Below are positions 36,327 to 48,836 of a DNA stretch of 64,000 nucleotides, piece by piece. The notes beneath the pieces were generated by a model, which saw only the letters and a program-made list of their open reading frames with translations, searched no databases and was not told the DNA's origin. Both the position numbers and the translations under genes were made by a program. Origin of the DNA: Dechloromonas sp. TW-R-39-2 (GTDB lineage Bacteria > Pseudomonadota > Gammaproteobacteria > Burkholderiales > Rhodocyclaceae); contig NZ_CP045202.1 in assembly GCF_016864195.1 (NCBI RefSeq), positions 372,001 through 436,000 of the forward strand, given 5' to 3'. Numbering within the stretch: the stretch's first letter is position 1; every line of letters begins with the position of its first letter.

Positions 36327-37220
36327 TCAATTCCACAACCATGCGGCGCCACGGACCCCCGAGGAATCCCCATGTTTGGGTGGTTCGAAACGTGTCTGGA
36401 AAACATCCGAAAAGATATGTGGACCGCAGCAGACAGGTAAATGCCGATACAGCCGGGTCATTTTCGACAGGCCTCCACCCAGGACGATGACTTGCGGATC
36501 AAGAATATTGATCACCCCGGCAAGCGCCTTCCCCAGGCGTTGCTCGAAGCGCTGCAGCGTACTTTCGCAAGCGGCATCACCGGCGCTTGCCCGACGATCG
36601 ATTTCGGCAACATCGAGCTGTTGACCGTGGCGATTGAAGTGCTCGCGAACCAGCGCCGGGCCGGATAGATAGGATTCAATGCAGCCCTGTCGTCCGCAGT
36701 AGCAATCCGGCAAGGGGAGATCATCCAGCGCCGGCAGGGGCAGGGGGTTGTGCCCCCATTCTCCGCTGATGGCATTGGCTCCCCGGATGACCTTGCCATC
36801 GATGACGATACCGCCGCCGACGCCTGTACCGAGGATGATGCCGAAAACGATTTCAGCGCCTTGCCCGCTACCGTCAACCGCTTCGGACAAGGCAAAGCAG
36901 TTGGCATCGTTGGCCAGGCGGATTTCACGCTGGAGCACGGCTTGCAGGTCGCGACGCAGGGGCTTGCCGTTCAGGCAGGTCGAGTTTGCATTCTTGATCA
37001 GTCCGCCAGTGGGTGACTCGGTGCCGGGGATACCGATACCGACACTACCGCGCCGTCCCAACTCGGCTTCGGCGGCTTCGACGAGTCCGGCCAAGGTCAT
37101 CACGGTTGCCATGTAATCCCCCTGAGGGGTTACCGTGCGGCGACGCAACAAAGTACGGCCATCATCGCCCAGGGCAATGATTTCGATCTTGGTGCCGCCC
37201 AGGTCAATGCCGATGCGCAA
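36327..37220 (-). CDS. mak: ROK-family fructokinase
   Basis: A sugar kinase that phosphorylates fructose (Mak in E. coli). The 297-residue protein matches E. coli Mak closely. It starts MRIGIDLGGTKIEIIALGDD (ATP motif) and has LIKNANSTCLNGKPL, REIRLANDANCFALSEAVDG and GEWGHNPLPLP. The zinc motif is CYCGRQGCIESYLSG, and the protein ends KHGDSSGVRGAAWLW. Mannose or other hexoses are possible alternative substrates. It starts 4 bases before the end of the upstream methyltransferase-like gene, suggesting an operon. Confidence 0.9.
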   Translation of the reverse strand: MRIGIDLGGTKIEIIALGDDGRTLLRRRTVTPQGDYMATVMTLAGLVEAAEAELGRRGSVGIGIPGTESPTGGLIKNANSTCLNGKPLRRDLQAVLQREIRLANDANCFALSEAVDGSGQGAEIVFGIILGTGVGGGIVIDGKVIRGANAISGEWGHNPLPLPALDDLPLPDCYCGRQGCIESYLSGPALVREHFNRHGQQLDVAEIDRRASAGDAACESTLQRFEQRLGKALAGVINILDPQVIVLGGGLSKMTRLYRHLPVCCGPHIFSDVFQTRFEPPKHGDSSGVRGAAWLWN

Positions 37221-37223
37221 TGT

Positions 37224-37874
37224 TCAGACCCGGACAGCAATGCCCTTCACATTGCCATAGGTTGTGGTCAGGGTGCGCAACACACTGCCCCCCGCCTCAA
37301 GCAGCAACATGAAGAGATTGCGTTCGGTATAAAGCGAAACCGGGCCGCGAATGTTGTATTTGTCGGCCAACTCCGGCGACAGTTCGGCGAAACGCTCGTT
37401 GATGATCTGGTCGCGAGCGGCATAACCTTCGCTGAGTTCGGAGTGCAAGCCAAGGATCGAGAGATAAAGTTTTCCGCCGATCTTGAGTTGGTGCAGCATT
37501 TGTCTGACGATTGTTTTTGCCTCGTGATAGGGCAGACGGCAAAGTCCGCGACGTGAAATGATCAGGTCGAACGGGGAATTTTGCGCTGTGACAGGAAATT
37601 CCGGGAAATCACAAGGAACAAAGCGGATTTCATCCGACAGCCCGGCAGCCAGAATGCGGCCTTCAATCTCGCGCTGCAACTCAGGCTGATCGGCCACGGT
37701 GACGCGTGCCCCCATGCGGGCAAATTTGATGGCGACTTCACAACGGCCAGCCGGTATGACCAAAACGGAAACTTCCCGGTCTACCCGTTGGCGTTTGATG
37801 CATTCCTCAAGCGCCAGGCGCTCAAGCTCATCTGTCCCTGTCTCCAAGGGATTGGCGGTAATATGTATTGTCAT
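37224..37874 (-). CDS. SAM-dependent methyltransferase-like protein
   Basis: ATG at 37874 has GGGGGAG upstream and gives 216 residues; upstream frame is not protein-like. The fold order looks like a class I methyltransferase: a Rossmann start (EVSVLVIPAGRCEVAIKFAR), an acidic strand-2 end (VTVADQPE), FVPCDFPEF, and FDLIISRRGLCRLPYHEA. However, motif I reads VIPAGRCEVA rather than the glycine-rich GxGxG. SAM binding may therefore be altered or lost. Function is unknown. Confidence 0.7.
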   Translation of the reverse strand: MTIHITANPLETGTDELERLALEECIKRQRVDREVSVLVIPAGRCEVAIKFARMGARVTVADQPELQREIEGRILAAGLSDEIRFVPCDFPEFPVTAQNSPFDLIISRRGLCRLPYHEAKTIVRQMLHQLKIGGKLYLSILGLHSELSEGYAARDQIINERFAELSPELADKYNIRGPVSLYTERNLFMLLLEAGGSVLRTLTTTYGNVKGIAVRV

Positions 37875-37957
37875 TTGAACTCTCCCCCTTGAGTTCATTT
37901 TGCATGATTGCCGGCTGATCTGACAACCCGAAAGCCGGGCAGTGAAAGGAAATAAGC

Positions 37958-38287
37958 ATGCTTGTCCGATTTGTCTCCAGTGAGACGGGTGAAGTGTTGA
38001 TGTTTGCCGAAACGGCTGCCGCCTTGTTGCAGGCGATCGGTAAGGAAACAACGGCGCGGGGCGTTTTTACCCCGCCGGAAATGCCGCTTGCAGCAGAAAA
38101 ACTGCGTCAGGCAGTAGCGCAGTCGGAAGACCCGCCGGAGGATGAAGAGCTTGATGAGAAGGGCAAGAAAAAACCACCGGCGGTTGGGTTTCGCCAACGT
38201 GCCTGGCCATTGATCGACATGCTTGAGCGAACCGGTCGCGCCGGCCGGGACGCCAATATCATCTGGGAAGCGCCACAGGCTTTCTAG
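37958..38287 (+). CDS. DUF1840 protein
   Basis: A 109-residue cytoplasmic protein typical of betaproteobacteria (DUF1840). It begins MLVRFVSSETGEVLMFAETA, has an acidic/lysine linker (EDPPEDEELDEKGKKKPPAV) and ends with QRAWPLIDMLERTGRAGRDANIIWEA. Role unknown. It stands alone between two leftward units. Confidence 0.85.
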   Translation: MLVRFVSSETGEVLMFAETAAALLQAIGKETTARGVFTPPEMPLAAEKLRQAVAQSEDPPEDEELDEKGKKKPPAVGFRQRAWPLIDMLERTGRAGRDANIIWEAPQAF

Positions 38288-38305
38288 TCGGCCTAGCCGA
38301 CAAGG

Positions 38306-41300
38306 CTAGAGCCCGAAACCGGTACGAATGCCATCGATGACTTCGGTCAGTGCCTGTTCGTATTGCTCGAAAACCGATTCGACCGGGGCTTGGGCAAGAT
38401 GCAATTGTTGCTCCAGGGCCAGGGCTGCTTCCTGCAATCGGGTGGCGCCGATTGAGCCGGCCAGTCCCTTGGTGCTGTGGGCACGCCGTTCTGCCTCACC
38501 GAAATCCTGTCCGGCAATCGCTTTGCGGATGGCTGCTGCTTCATCCGCAAAGCGCCCATGGAAGTCACGCAGGACTTTTTCATAGAGTTTTGGCTTGTTC
38601 ATCATCCGCTTCAAGCCGATTTCCTGATCAATCCCTGGCAATTCGGGAAGTGCTTCAGCGGGGGGGATTGGGGTTGTCCCGGTCGACATCTGTGTTGGTG
38701 CCATTTCTGCTGTCGGTTTCCATTGTGCGAGCTTGGTTTGAAGTAGGGCTGGATCAATCGGCTTGGTGATGAAGTCATTCATACCGGCGGCCATGCAGCG
38801 CTGGCGTTCTTCATCCATGGCATGTGCCGTCATGGCAATGATCGGCAGGCCAGGACAGCGCCCGCTGGCCCGGATTCTTCGGGTTGCTTCGAGACCATCC
38901 ATTTCCGGCATCTGGATGTCCATCAGGATGACATCGTAGGTCTTTCCCTCTGCGAGCAATTTGTGCAGGGCTCGCTCGCCGTTATCAACGGTTTCAACCG
39001 TGGCACCAAACGCTTCAAGCATTTCGCAGGCGATCAGTTGATTGGTCGGTATATCTTCGGCCAGCAGAATACGCAAACCGGCCAAAGGTGCCGTCATTGG
39101 CTTTGTGGTGCCTGGGTTGTGAATTTCCCGGGTTGCCAGCAATTTGTTGATCTGGGCTGCCGTGACCGGCTTGTTGAGCACTGTGTCGAAAATGTCGAGG
39201 CGTGGGTCGGTATCGAGTGTTGTCGTATCGCTGGCGGTTACCATCACCAAACGAGGGGGCTTGGGGTGCAGGTTGCGAATGGCTTCGGCAAGCTCCAGCC
39301 CATTCATGTCGGGCATGTTCAAATCGATGGTGATGCAATCGAAGGCCGATGGCGTGGAACTTTCCAGGAGGGTGAGTGCTTGCTTTCCAGATTCGGCCAT
39401 GACAGTACTACAGCCCGATTTTTCCAGCAGTCTGGCGAGTACGGCCCGGGCCAGGGGATTGTCATCGACTACCAGGGCCCGCCGCAGGCCTGGGCGCAGT
39501 GGATCACCCTGTGCTGCGCCGATGCCAAGCTTGACGGTAAAAACGAAGGTACTGCCTGCACCTGGCTGGCTGCTGGCTTCGATATGGCCCTGCATCATTT
39601 CGGTCAGGCGCTTGCAGATCATCAAGCCGAGCCCGGTTCCGCCGAATTTTCGCGTGATCGAACTGTCGGCCTGACTGAATGCCTGGAACAGCTTGCTTTG
39701 CTGCTCGGCAGACATGCCGATCCCGGTATCCTTGACCGATATTTCAAGTTTGACCTGTTTCCCTTGGCGCGCAACCTGGCGGATAAAAACCGAGACTGAG
39801 CCTGTGGCGGTGAACTTGATCGCATTGCCGATCAGATTGATCAGTACCTGGGCCATGCGCAGCGAATCACCGACCAAACTGGCGGGAACATCCGGTTCAA
39901 CCAGATACTGCAATTCGAGCCCTTTTTCCTGTGCCCGCTGGATCAGGACTGCCGTCACGTTGTCGAGTACTTCATCGAGCAGAAATTCAGCATTCTCCAG
40001 CAGCATCTGACCGGCTTCGATCTTTGAAAAATCGAGGATGTCGTTGATCAGACCAAGCAGCATCTGGCCGGCGCCGTGGATACGCGAAACATAGTCCCGT
40101 TGCTTGCCGGAAATATCGGTTTTGAGCAGCAGGTGGGCCAGGCCGATCACGGCGTTCATCGGCGTCCGGATCTCGTGACTCATATTGGCCAAAAACTCGG
40201 CTTTGGCGTTGGCCGCCTTTTCAGCCTGCCGCTTGGCTTCGAGCAGGGCGATTTCAGCTTGTTTGCGTTCGGTAATATCCTGCAGGGTTTCAATGGCGCC
40301 GATCACTTCATCCTGCTGGTTGCGCAAAGGCGCGGCAGTGAAGAAAAGCCAGCGGTTGAATTTGGTGAAATAACTCTCGGACTCGATCCCCTCCGGGACG
40401 AGTTTCGAGTGACTGTAGCTGTTCGCATACAGTTGATTGACCATGTCACCATCTTCACCAATGACCAGATCGGCCATCACCGGCCTGGGATTGGGGTAAA
40501 ACGCCTGCCACTGATTTTTGGTGCCGATCATCTGGCTGGCTGGGGCACCGATGATCTGTTCGCAGGCCTTGTTCCAATGCGTGATGGTGTGGCTGGCATC
40601 GATCACAAAGGTCGGGACAGGGCTGCCATCGATGATCTGGGCCAGCGAATCACGGGTGCCTTCCAGTTCCAGGGTGCGCTCCTGGACCAGTCGTTCCAGG
40701 TCTTCGCGATGAAGTTCAAGTTCCCGCTCAGCCTGAATTTTTTCCGTGACGTCGCGAACAAAGAGAACGATCCCGGTCGACTTGCCGCGATAGTCCAAAA
40801 TGGTGGTGAATGCGATGGCCGCCTCGAAAGGTTCGCCACTGCGCCGCTGCATGCGTAACTGGCAGTTGGCGATCAGGCCGGCAAATTCATCGGGATTTTC
40901 AATAAATGCCGGGCGACCCGATATCTCGCCGGTGGTGCACAGCAGATCGGTAATGTTGGTGGTGTAAAGGTCATCGAGCTCATTCAGCCCAAATAGCTGG
41001 TGCGCCTGTTGGTTGGCCATCTGCAGCTTGCCGTCCAGACGGGTCAGCAGAATGGCATCAGGCGAGGTTTCGACCAGCGTGCGATACGTTTTTTCGCTTT
41101 TTTCGAGCCGCAGATGGGCCGAGTGCGCTTCCGTCACGTCCTGGACAAGCGAAAGGATGCCGAGCAGCCCTCCGCCGGGGTTGCGCAAGACTACGTTGTG
41201 CCATGCACATTCAAGCTGCAAGCCATTCTTGCCAATGACCGGGCCGGTAAAGTTGCCATTGCCAGCTCCCCGGATCAGTGCCTTGATGCAATCGCTGAAG

Positions 41301-41881
41301 GCTGCGTGAAGATTCTCCGGCAACAGCAGCTGATGTACTTTCTTGCCGACGACTTTTTCTGCTGACCAACCGAAGATATCTTCAGCCCGGCGATTCCACT
41401 CGGTAATGTGTCCCTGCCTGTTCCACAGGATGAAGGCCAGCGGCGTCGTGTTGTAAAGGGCCCGGTAGCGTAACTGGCTGTCGCGCAGGGCGGCTTCCGT
41501 CTGCTTTTGCTCGGTGATGTCGCTAAAGGTGAAGATTGTCGGAGCGCTATCGCTCGCCGGGGGGCTAGTCTTGACGTCGAAGCACGACCACAGGCCGGAC
41601 GCATGACGCAGGCGCAAGGTGAAGGTGCGTCGTTCGGTATTTGCGGTGGCCGATGGGGTTGCGAACAGCGCAGCAAGTTTCGGGCGATCTTCCGGATGAG
41701 CGAGATTGAGCCATTCCGTTGCGCTGCGTGGCAGGGCAGTATCGTTGCACCCGAGCAGGTGATGAAAATTGACTGAGCGTAGCGGTGTGGGCGACGTTGG
41801 AAACCAGATCCAGCATGCAACACCGGCAATCGCCAATGCCTCTTCCAGAGCCTCGATCGAAAGGTCGCAGGAAGGGGACAT
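38306..41881 (-). CDS. hybrid sensor histidine kinase (PAS-HK-REC-REC-Hpt)
   Basis: A 1191-residue phosphorelay kinase without obvious membrane helices, so probably cytoplasmic. Order: several PAS/PAC units over residues ~1-545 (for example YRALYNTTPLAFILWNRQGH, YRTLVETSPDAILLTRLDGK), then HisKA with FLANMSHEIRTPMNAVIG near residue 570 and the ATPase domain (GGTGLGLMICKRL). Two receivers follow (Asp in CITIDLNMPDMNG near 852 and in VILMDIQMPEMDG near 984), then an Hpt domain (AHSTKGLAGS near 1134). The cognate output regulator is not evident. The CheZ-like gene lies 23 bases upstream and may be co-transcribed. Confidence 0.93.
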   Translation of the reverse strand: MSPSCDLSIEALEEALAIAGVACWIWFPTSPTPLRSVNFHHLLGCNDTALPRSATEWLNLAHPEDRPKLAALFATPSATANTERRTFTLRLRHASGLWSCFDVKTSPPASDSAPTIFTFSDITEQKQTEAALRDSQLRYRALYNTTPLAFILWNRQGHITEWNRRAEDIFGWSAEKVVGKKVHQLLLPENLHAAFSDCIKALIRGAGNGNFTGPVIGKNGLQLECAWHNVVLRNPGGGLLGILSLVQDVTEAHSAHLRLEKSEKTYRTLVETSPDAILLTRLDGKLQMANQQAHQLFGLNELDDLYTTNITDLLCTTGEISGRPAFIENPDEFAGLIANCQLRMQRRSGEPFEAAIAFTTILDYRGKSTGIVLFVRDVTEKIQAERELELHREDLERLVQERTLELEGTRDSLAQIIDGSPVPTFVIDASHTITHWNKACEQIIGAPASQMIGTKNQWQAFYPNPRPVMADLVIGEDGDMVNQLYANSYSHSKLVPEGIESESYFTKFNRWLFFTAAPLRNQQDEVIGAIETLQDITERKQAEIALLEAKRQAEKAANAKAEFLANMSHEIRTPMNAVIGLAHLLLKTDISGKQRDYVSRIHGAGQMLLGLINDILDFSKIEAGQMLLENAEFLLDEVLDNVTAVLIQRAQEKGLELQYLVEPDVPASLVGDSLRMAQVLINLIGNAIKFTATGSVSVFIRQVARQGKQVKLEISVKDTGIGMSAEQQSKLFQAFSQADSSITRKFGGTGLGLMICKRLTEMMQGHIEASSQPGAGSTFVFTVKLGIGAAQGDPLRPGLRRALVVDDNPLARAVLARLLEKSGCSTVMAESGKQALTLLESSTPSAFDCITIDLNMPDMNGLELAEAIRNLHPKPPRLVMVTASDTTTLDTDPRLDIFDTVLNKPVTAAQINKLLATREIHNPGTTKPMTAPLAGLRILLAEDIPTNQLIACEMLEAFGATVETVDNGERALHKLLAEGKTYDVILMDIQMPEMDGLEATRRIRASGRCPGLPIIAMTAHAMDEERQRCMAAGMNDFITKPIDPALLQTKLAQWKPTAEMAPTQMSTGTTPIPPAEALPELPGIDQEIGLKRMMNKPKLYEKVLRDFHGRFADEAAAIRKAIAGQDFGEAERRAHSTKGLAGSIGATRLQEAALALEQQLHLAQAPVESVFEQYEQALTEVIDGIRTGFGL

Positions 41882-41904
41882 GGTGCGTCGCAGCCGCTAT
41901 GTGC

Positions 41905-42474
41905 TCAGAACAATTCGATGTCGTCGCTCTTTTCCTTCATTTCGGACATGAATTGATCGACAGCGTCCTGAACCGGCGTCCCCGTCATGACGGCTTCGAA
42001 CATGGCGATTTCTTCGCGGGTCGAATATTTCGATTTGATCCGGTTCTGAAGATCAACCCATTCGTCCGGATTGAACAGCCGCTGGCGGTCAGCCACCAGG
42101 TCGCTCAGATCACCGAGGCTGAGGCCGACGTGGGCCAGGCGCTGGACCAGCTTGTCGTAGAACTGGAAGGCGATGATGGCTTGATGCACCATGCTGGAAA
42201 CATGATCTGAAACGCCGCTCAAATTTTGCTTGGCTACGCCGACTTCACCTTGATCGGGCAGCGTCTGGACGGTTTCGGAAATCATCCGCATATAGCCGGC
42301 CATGGTGGTGAAGGAGTCCGTCAGCACTTCGACCGACGTATTGCTGTCCTTCATGGCCGTTTCGATCTGAACTGCCGAGAGTTCAAGCATCAGAACGGTT
42401 TCGCGAACCTGGCTCCAGTTCAGGTCTGGCTGATGGGCGCTGGTCCCGCGTGGTGAAAGTGTCTCGTCGGTCAT
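41905..42474 (-). CDS. helical CheZ-like protein
   Basis: A 189-residue, largely helical, soluble protein. The segment HQAIIAFQFYDKLVQRLAHV (near 104-123) resembles the four-helix-bundle core of CheZ-type phosphatases around the catalytic Gln. The protein ends in an acidic-hydrophobic tail, DDIELF, reminiscent of the C-terminal response-regulator-binding peptide of CheZ. That it dephosphorylates a receiver, perhaps one in the adjoining hybrid kinase pathway, is inference. I am not sure of the family. Confidence 0.6.
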   Translation of the reverse strand: MTDETLSPRGTSAHQPDLNWSQVRETVLMLELSAVQIETAMKDSNTSVEVLTDSFTTMAGYMRMISETVQTLPDQGEVGVAKQNLSGVSDHVSSMVHQAIIAFQFYDKLVQRLAHVGLSLGDLSDLVADRQRLFNPDEWVDLQNRIKSKYSTREEIAMFEAVMTGTPVQDAVDQFMSEMKEKSDDIELF

Positions 42475-42516
42475 ATTGTCGGTCTTGTAGGCTGAGGCAA
42501 ATGACTATAGCGCAAT

Positions 42517-42879
42517 TTATAGCTGAGTTTCTACCAGGACGTAGTATTTGCGGACCGTTTCAATAACCTCGAAAACTCCTGTAAACCCGCCCGGAATAAC
42601 GCAAGCTTCACCAGCTGAAAACTCGCTGGCTTGCCCGTTTTCATCGGTGATTCGCAAACGCCCCTCAATGACGCAGAAAAACTCGTCTTTGCCCGGGGCA
42701 AAGGCAATTTTCCAGGCACCGGGTTCGCATTGCCAGATGCCGGCGGATACCTGCCCCGTGGCAGCCAGGAAATGTTCATGCGTGGTGCGTAGCGGATTAC
42801 CTTGCAGCAGGCGGTCCGGCCGTGGCCGATCGTAGCTGGGCTCCGGCGTGGCGGCGGAAAAAATGGTGAGTGCAGGCAT
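42517..42879 (-). CDS. cupin-domain protein
   Basis: A 120-residue single-domain cupin (start ATG 42879, MPALTIFSAATPEP). Conserved cupin elements are WQCEPGAWKIAFAPGKDEFF, VIEGRLRITDENG and EACVIPGGFTGVFEV. It belongs to the DUF861/(S)-ureidoglycine-aminohydrolase-like cupins, whose substrate is usually unknown. Its start lies one base after the cytochrome c gene ends, so the two are co-transcribed. Confidence 0.8.
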   Translation of the reverse strand: MPALTIFSAATPEPSYDRPRPDRLLQGNPLRTTHEHFLAATGQVSAGIWQCEPGAWKIAFAPGKDEFFCVIEGRLRITDENGQASEFSAGEACVIPGGFTGVFEVIETVRKYYVLVETQL

Positions 42880-42880
42880 C

Positions 42881-43249
42881 CTAGTGTTTCTTTCCACGAT
42901 TGGCCTTGGTTCGCCAGCGGGCGGCATCGGCCAGGGTGGGTGAACTAAACTCTCCGCCGCCTGCGTTGGCCATGTAAACAACAGCGCTGGCGACTTCGAT
43001 ATCGCTCAATGCTGCATTACCGCCTTTTGCCGGCATTTTCCTGATACCACGCAAGGCTGCCGGCACTAAATCATCGAGACCTTCTCGAATCAGTTTTTGC
43101 CAACGGGTTTTATCGCCTAACCTGGGGGCGCCCAGTTTGCCTTCTCCATGGCAGGTAATGCAGGTCGATTCATAAACTGTTTGCCCATTTTGCACTTCCG
43201 CCCAGGCGGGCAGGGCGAGGGCAAGCAAACAAAGGGCCGGGATCCGCAT
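42881..43249 (-). CDS. c-type cytochrome, cytochrome c5-like
   Basis: A 122-residue periplasmic monohaem cytochrome. It has a signal peptide (MRIPALCLLALALPAWA), a haem-binding CITCH near residues 31-35 and a likely axial Met in RKMPAKGGNAALSD near 72. The latter spacing and sequence are typical of cytochrome c5/c555. It would carry electrons in a periplasmic respiratory chain; partners are not encoded here. Upstream of the cupin gene and divergent from the amidase gene. Confidence 0.9.
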   Translation of the reverse strand: MRIPALCLLALALPAWAEVQNGQTVYESTCITCHGEGKLGAPRLGDKTRWQKLIREGLDDLVPAALRGIRKMPAKGGNAALSDIEVASAVVYMANAGGGEFSSPTLADAARWRTKANRGKKH

Positions 43250-43305
43250 CGCTGACTCAACATGATTTGAAGGCAGTCATGGTAATTTGCCGCGATAATT
43301 CCTGC

Positions 43306-44043
43306 ATGCGTTTTATCCATTCACTATTTTTTTACCTGTTCAGCGTGTCGACCGCGCAATCTGGCGACCAGCCTGTTGTCGCAATTGATGTTGGGCATGG
43401 CCTGAAGGATTCCGGTGCAACCAGTGCGCGCGGGCGCAGCGAGTTTGCTTTCAATCAGGATTTTGCCGCGGTGTTGGCCGAGGCTGTCGACCAGCGGGGA
43501 TTTCCTTTGCGCAAGGTGAATTTTGCCGGGGATATCGGCAGTCTTGTCGCTCGTCCTCTGCAGGCCAAGGGGAGTGCGTTTTTCATCTCGATCCATCATG
43601 ACTCGATCAGCGAGCAATATCTCAAGCACTGGGATTGGGACGGGCAGGAAACCAGCTATACCGATGTGAAGCGCGGCTACGGCATTTTTGTTTCGGCCCA
43701 GAATCCTGATCTGGCGACCAGCTTGCGTTGCGCTTCGGCGATGGGCAGTCAGTTGCGGCGGGCGGGGTTTGTCCCGACGCCATGGCATGGCCGCAAGCAC
43801 CTGGCGGCGGATGCCGAAAATGGCGTGTGGTACTACGACAATCTCGTCATGCTCTACCGCACAACGCTACCGGCCGTACTGTTCGAAGCCGGCGTGATCA
43901 AGCATCGCGAAGAGGAACTCGAACTGCTCGACCCGGAACGTCAGGCCCGGATGGCCGATGCACTGGCAACGGGGATCGCTGCTTGCCTGTCGGTCAGAGA
44001 AAAATCGGCTCCGGGGTCAGGTCGACCGCAAAACGAGCCCTGA
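43306..44043 (+). CDS. N-acetylmuramoyl-L-alanine amidase (Amidase_3)
   Basis: Zinc amidases of this family cleave the bond between muramic acid and the stem peptide. ATG at 43306 gives 245 residues with signal peptide MRFIHSLFFYLFSVSTAQS. Zinc-site motifs: VVAIDVGHGLKDSGATS (His), EFAFNQDFAAVLAEA (Glu), FFISIHHDS (His) and the catalytic Glu in VLFEAGVIKHREEE. There is no separate cell-wall-binding domain. Its last ~50 bases overlap the converging murB gene. Periplasmic, probably cell-wall remodelling. Confidence 0.88.
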   Translation: MRFIHSLFFYLFSVSTAQSGDQPVVAIDVGHGLKDSGATSARGRSEFAFNQDFAAVLAEAVDQRGFPLRKVNFAGDIGSLVARPLQAKGSAFFISIHHDSISEQYLKHWDWDGQETSYTDVKRGYGIFVSAQNPDLATSLRCASAMGSQLRRAGFVPTPWHGRKHLAADAENGVWYYDNLVMLYRTTLPAVLFEAGVIKHREEELELLDPERQARMADALATGIAACLSVREKSAPGSGRPQNEP

Positions 44044-45007
44044 CATCGTTCTGTACGGCGGCCATGGTCTGTTTGACATCGTTACCCGTTGCGCCGCCGT
44101 GATTGACCAGCACCAGCGCCTGTTTTTGATACATGCCGACCGGGCCGAGTCGTTTGCCTTTCCAGCCAGCCTGCTCGATCAGCCAGCCGGCCGCCAGCTT
44201 GACCCGGCCATCGGGCTGCGGGTAGCGCGGCAAGGTGGGATGCTCGGCGGCAAGCCGATCCGCTTTTTCGCGGTCAACGACCGGATTGTGGAAAAAACTA
44301 CCGGTATTCGGTATTTGGGTCGGGTCGGGGAGTTTGCGCTGGCGGACGGCAATGACCGCTTGGGCGATATCCTGTGGTGTCGGGCTGGCAATCTGGCGGG
44401 TCGCCAGTTCCTGCGTGATGTCGGCGTAGCGTGTATTGGCTTGCCAGGCTTTGGACAGACGGAAAACAACGGCGGTGATCGCCATGCGGCCACTCAAATG
44501 CCAGCCTTGTTGCTTGAACAGGCTGTCACGATAGGCAAAACGGCAGGTGTCGCGGTCGAAGGTGGTAAATGCCTGCTTTTCAAAATCCCAGGCGGTGAGC
44601 GATTCCAGGCAATCGCCGACTTCCAGCCCGTAGGCACCGATATTCTGGATGGGCGCAGCACCGACCGTGCCGGGAATCAGTGACAGGTTCTCCAGGCCGG
44701 GCCAGCCTTGTTGCAAGGTCCACTGCACGAAGTCGTGCCAGTTTTCACCGGCGCCGGCTTCGACGTACCAGGCATCGGCATCTTCCTTGAGCAGGCGTTT
44801 GCCGGGGATGGCCATGTGCAGCACCAGGCCCTCAAAATTGCCGGTCAAGACGAGGTTGCTGCCACCGCCGAGCATGAAACGCCGCTCCTTGCCCGGCATT
44901 GCTGCGGTCAACTGGGTTGGATCGCTGATTTTCAGATAGCGGGCCGCCTGCCCGGGAAGGGCCAGGGTGTTGAAGGCGCGGAGGTCGACGTTGTGCTGGA
45001 TGGTCAT
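43994..45007 (-). CDS. murB: UDP-N-acetylenolpyruvoylglucosamine reductase
   Basis: MurB reduces UDP-GlcNAc-enolpyruvate to UDP-MurNAc with FAD and NADPH. The 337-residue protein is the type I form. It shows NTLALPGQAARYL, the FAD motif FMLGGGSNLVLTGNF and LSLIPGTVGAAPIQNIGAYG. IPNTGSFFHNPVV contains the catalytic Ser, and KLAAGWLIEQAGWKGKRLG follows. Downstream of metH on the same strand but separated by a hairpin made of two copies of the recurrent motif. It contains an exact motif copy at 44901-44913. Confidence 0.96.
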   Translation of the reverse strand: MTIQHNVDLRAFNTLALPGQAARYLKISDPTQLTAAMPGKERRFMLGGGSNLVLTGNFEGLVLHMAIPGKRLLKEDADAWYVEAGAGENWHDFVQWTLQQGWPGLENLSLIPGTVGAAPIQNIGAYGLEVGDCLESLTAWDFEKQAFTTFDRDTCRFAYRDSLFKQQGWHLSGRMAITAVVFRLSKAWQANTRYADITQELATRQIASPTPQDIAQAVIAVRQRKLPDPTQIPNTGSFFHNPVVDREKADRLAAEHPTLPRYPQPDGRVKLAAGWLIEQAGWKGKRLGPVGMYQKQALVLVNHGGATGNDVKQTMAAVQNDVRARFAVDLTPEPIFL

Positions 45008-45042
45008 GGATCTTTGGGCAAATCTTGCTCAAGCAAACAAAA

Positions 45043-45074
45043 GCTGCGGTCGACGTTTGCTCGACCGCAGTTTT
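45043..45074. terminator. metH-murB terminator made of an inverted pair of the recurrent motif
   Basis: CTGCGGTCGA (45044-45053) and TCGACCGCAG (45061-45070) form a 10-bp stem with a seven-base loop; T tracts follow on the plus strand (TTTT) and on the minus strand (CTTTTG). It ends metH and uses two near-copies of the 13-bp motif TGCTGCGGTCRAC in inverted orientation. Confidence 0.75.
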
Positions 45075-45084
45075 GCTCGGCCGA

Positions 45085-48747
<3,663 letters not shown>

Positions 48748-48789
48748 CTGGATCACCTCGGCAAAGCTTGAATACACCGGGGACGCCGC

Positions 48790-48836
48790 AAAAACGAACG
48801 GCGCCACAAACCGGTTTGGGGTTTGCGAGCGCCGTT
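48790..48836 (-). terminator. conditional terminator of the metH riboswitch
   Basis: On the minus strand AACGGCGC (plus 48829-48836) can pair with GCGCCGTT (plus 48797-48804), followed by CGTTTTTG, an intrinsic terminator. The 5' arm is also the ACGGCGCTC segment of the aptamer, so ligand binding and termination are mutually exclusive. Confidence 0.75.

Noticed and set aside
38822..39799. 325-codon open frame antisense to the hybrid kinase
   Set aside because: The minus-strand kinase domains are unambiguous; the antisense translation shows no domain.
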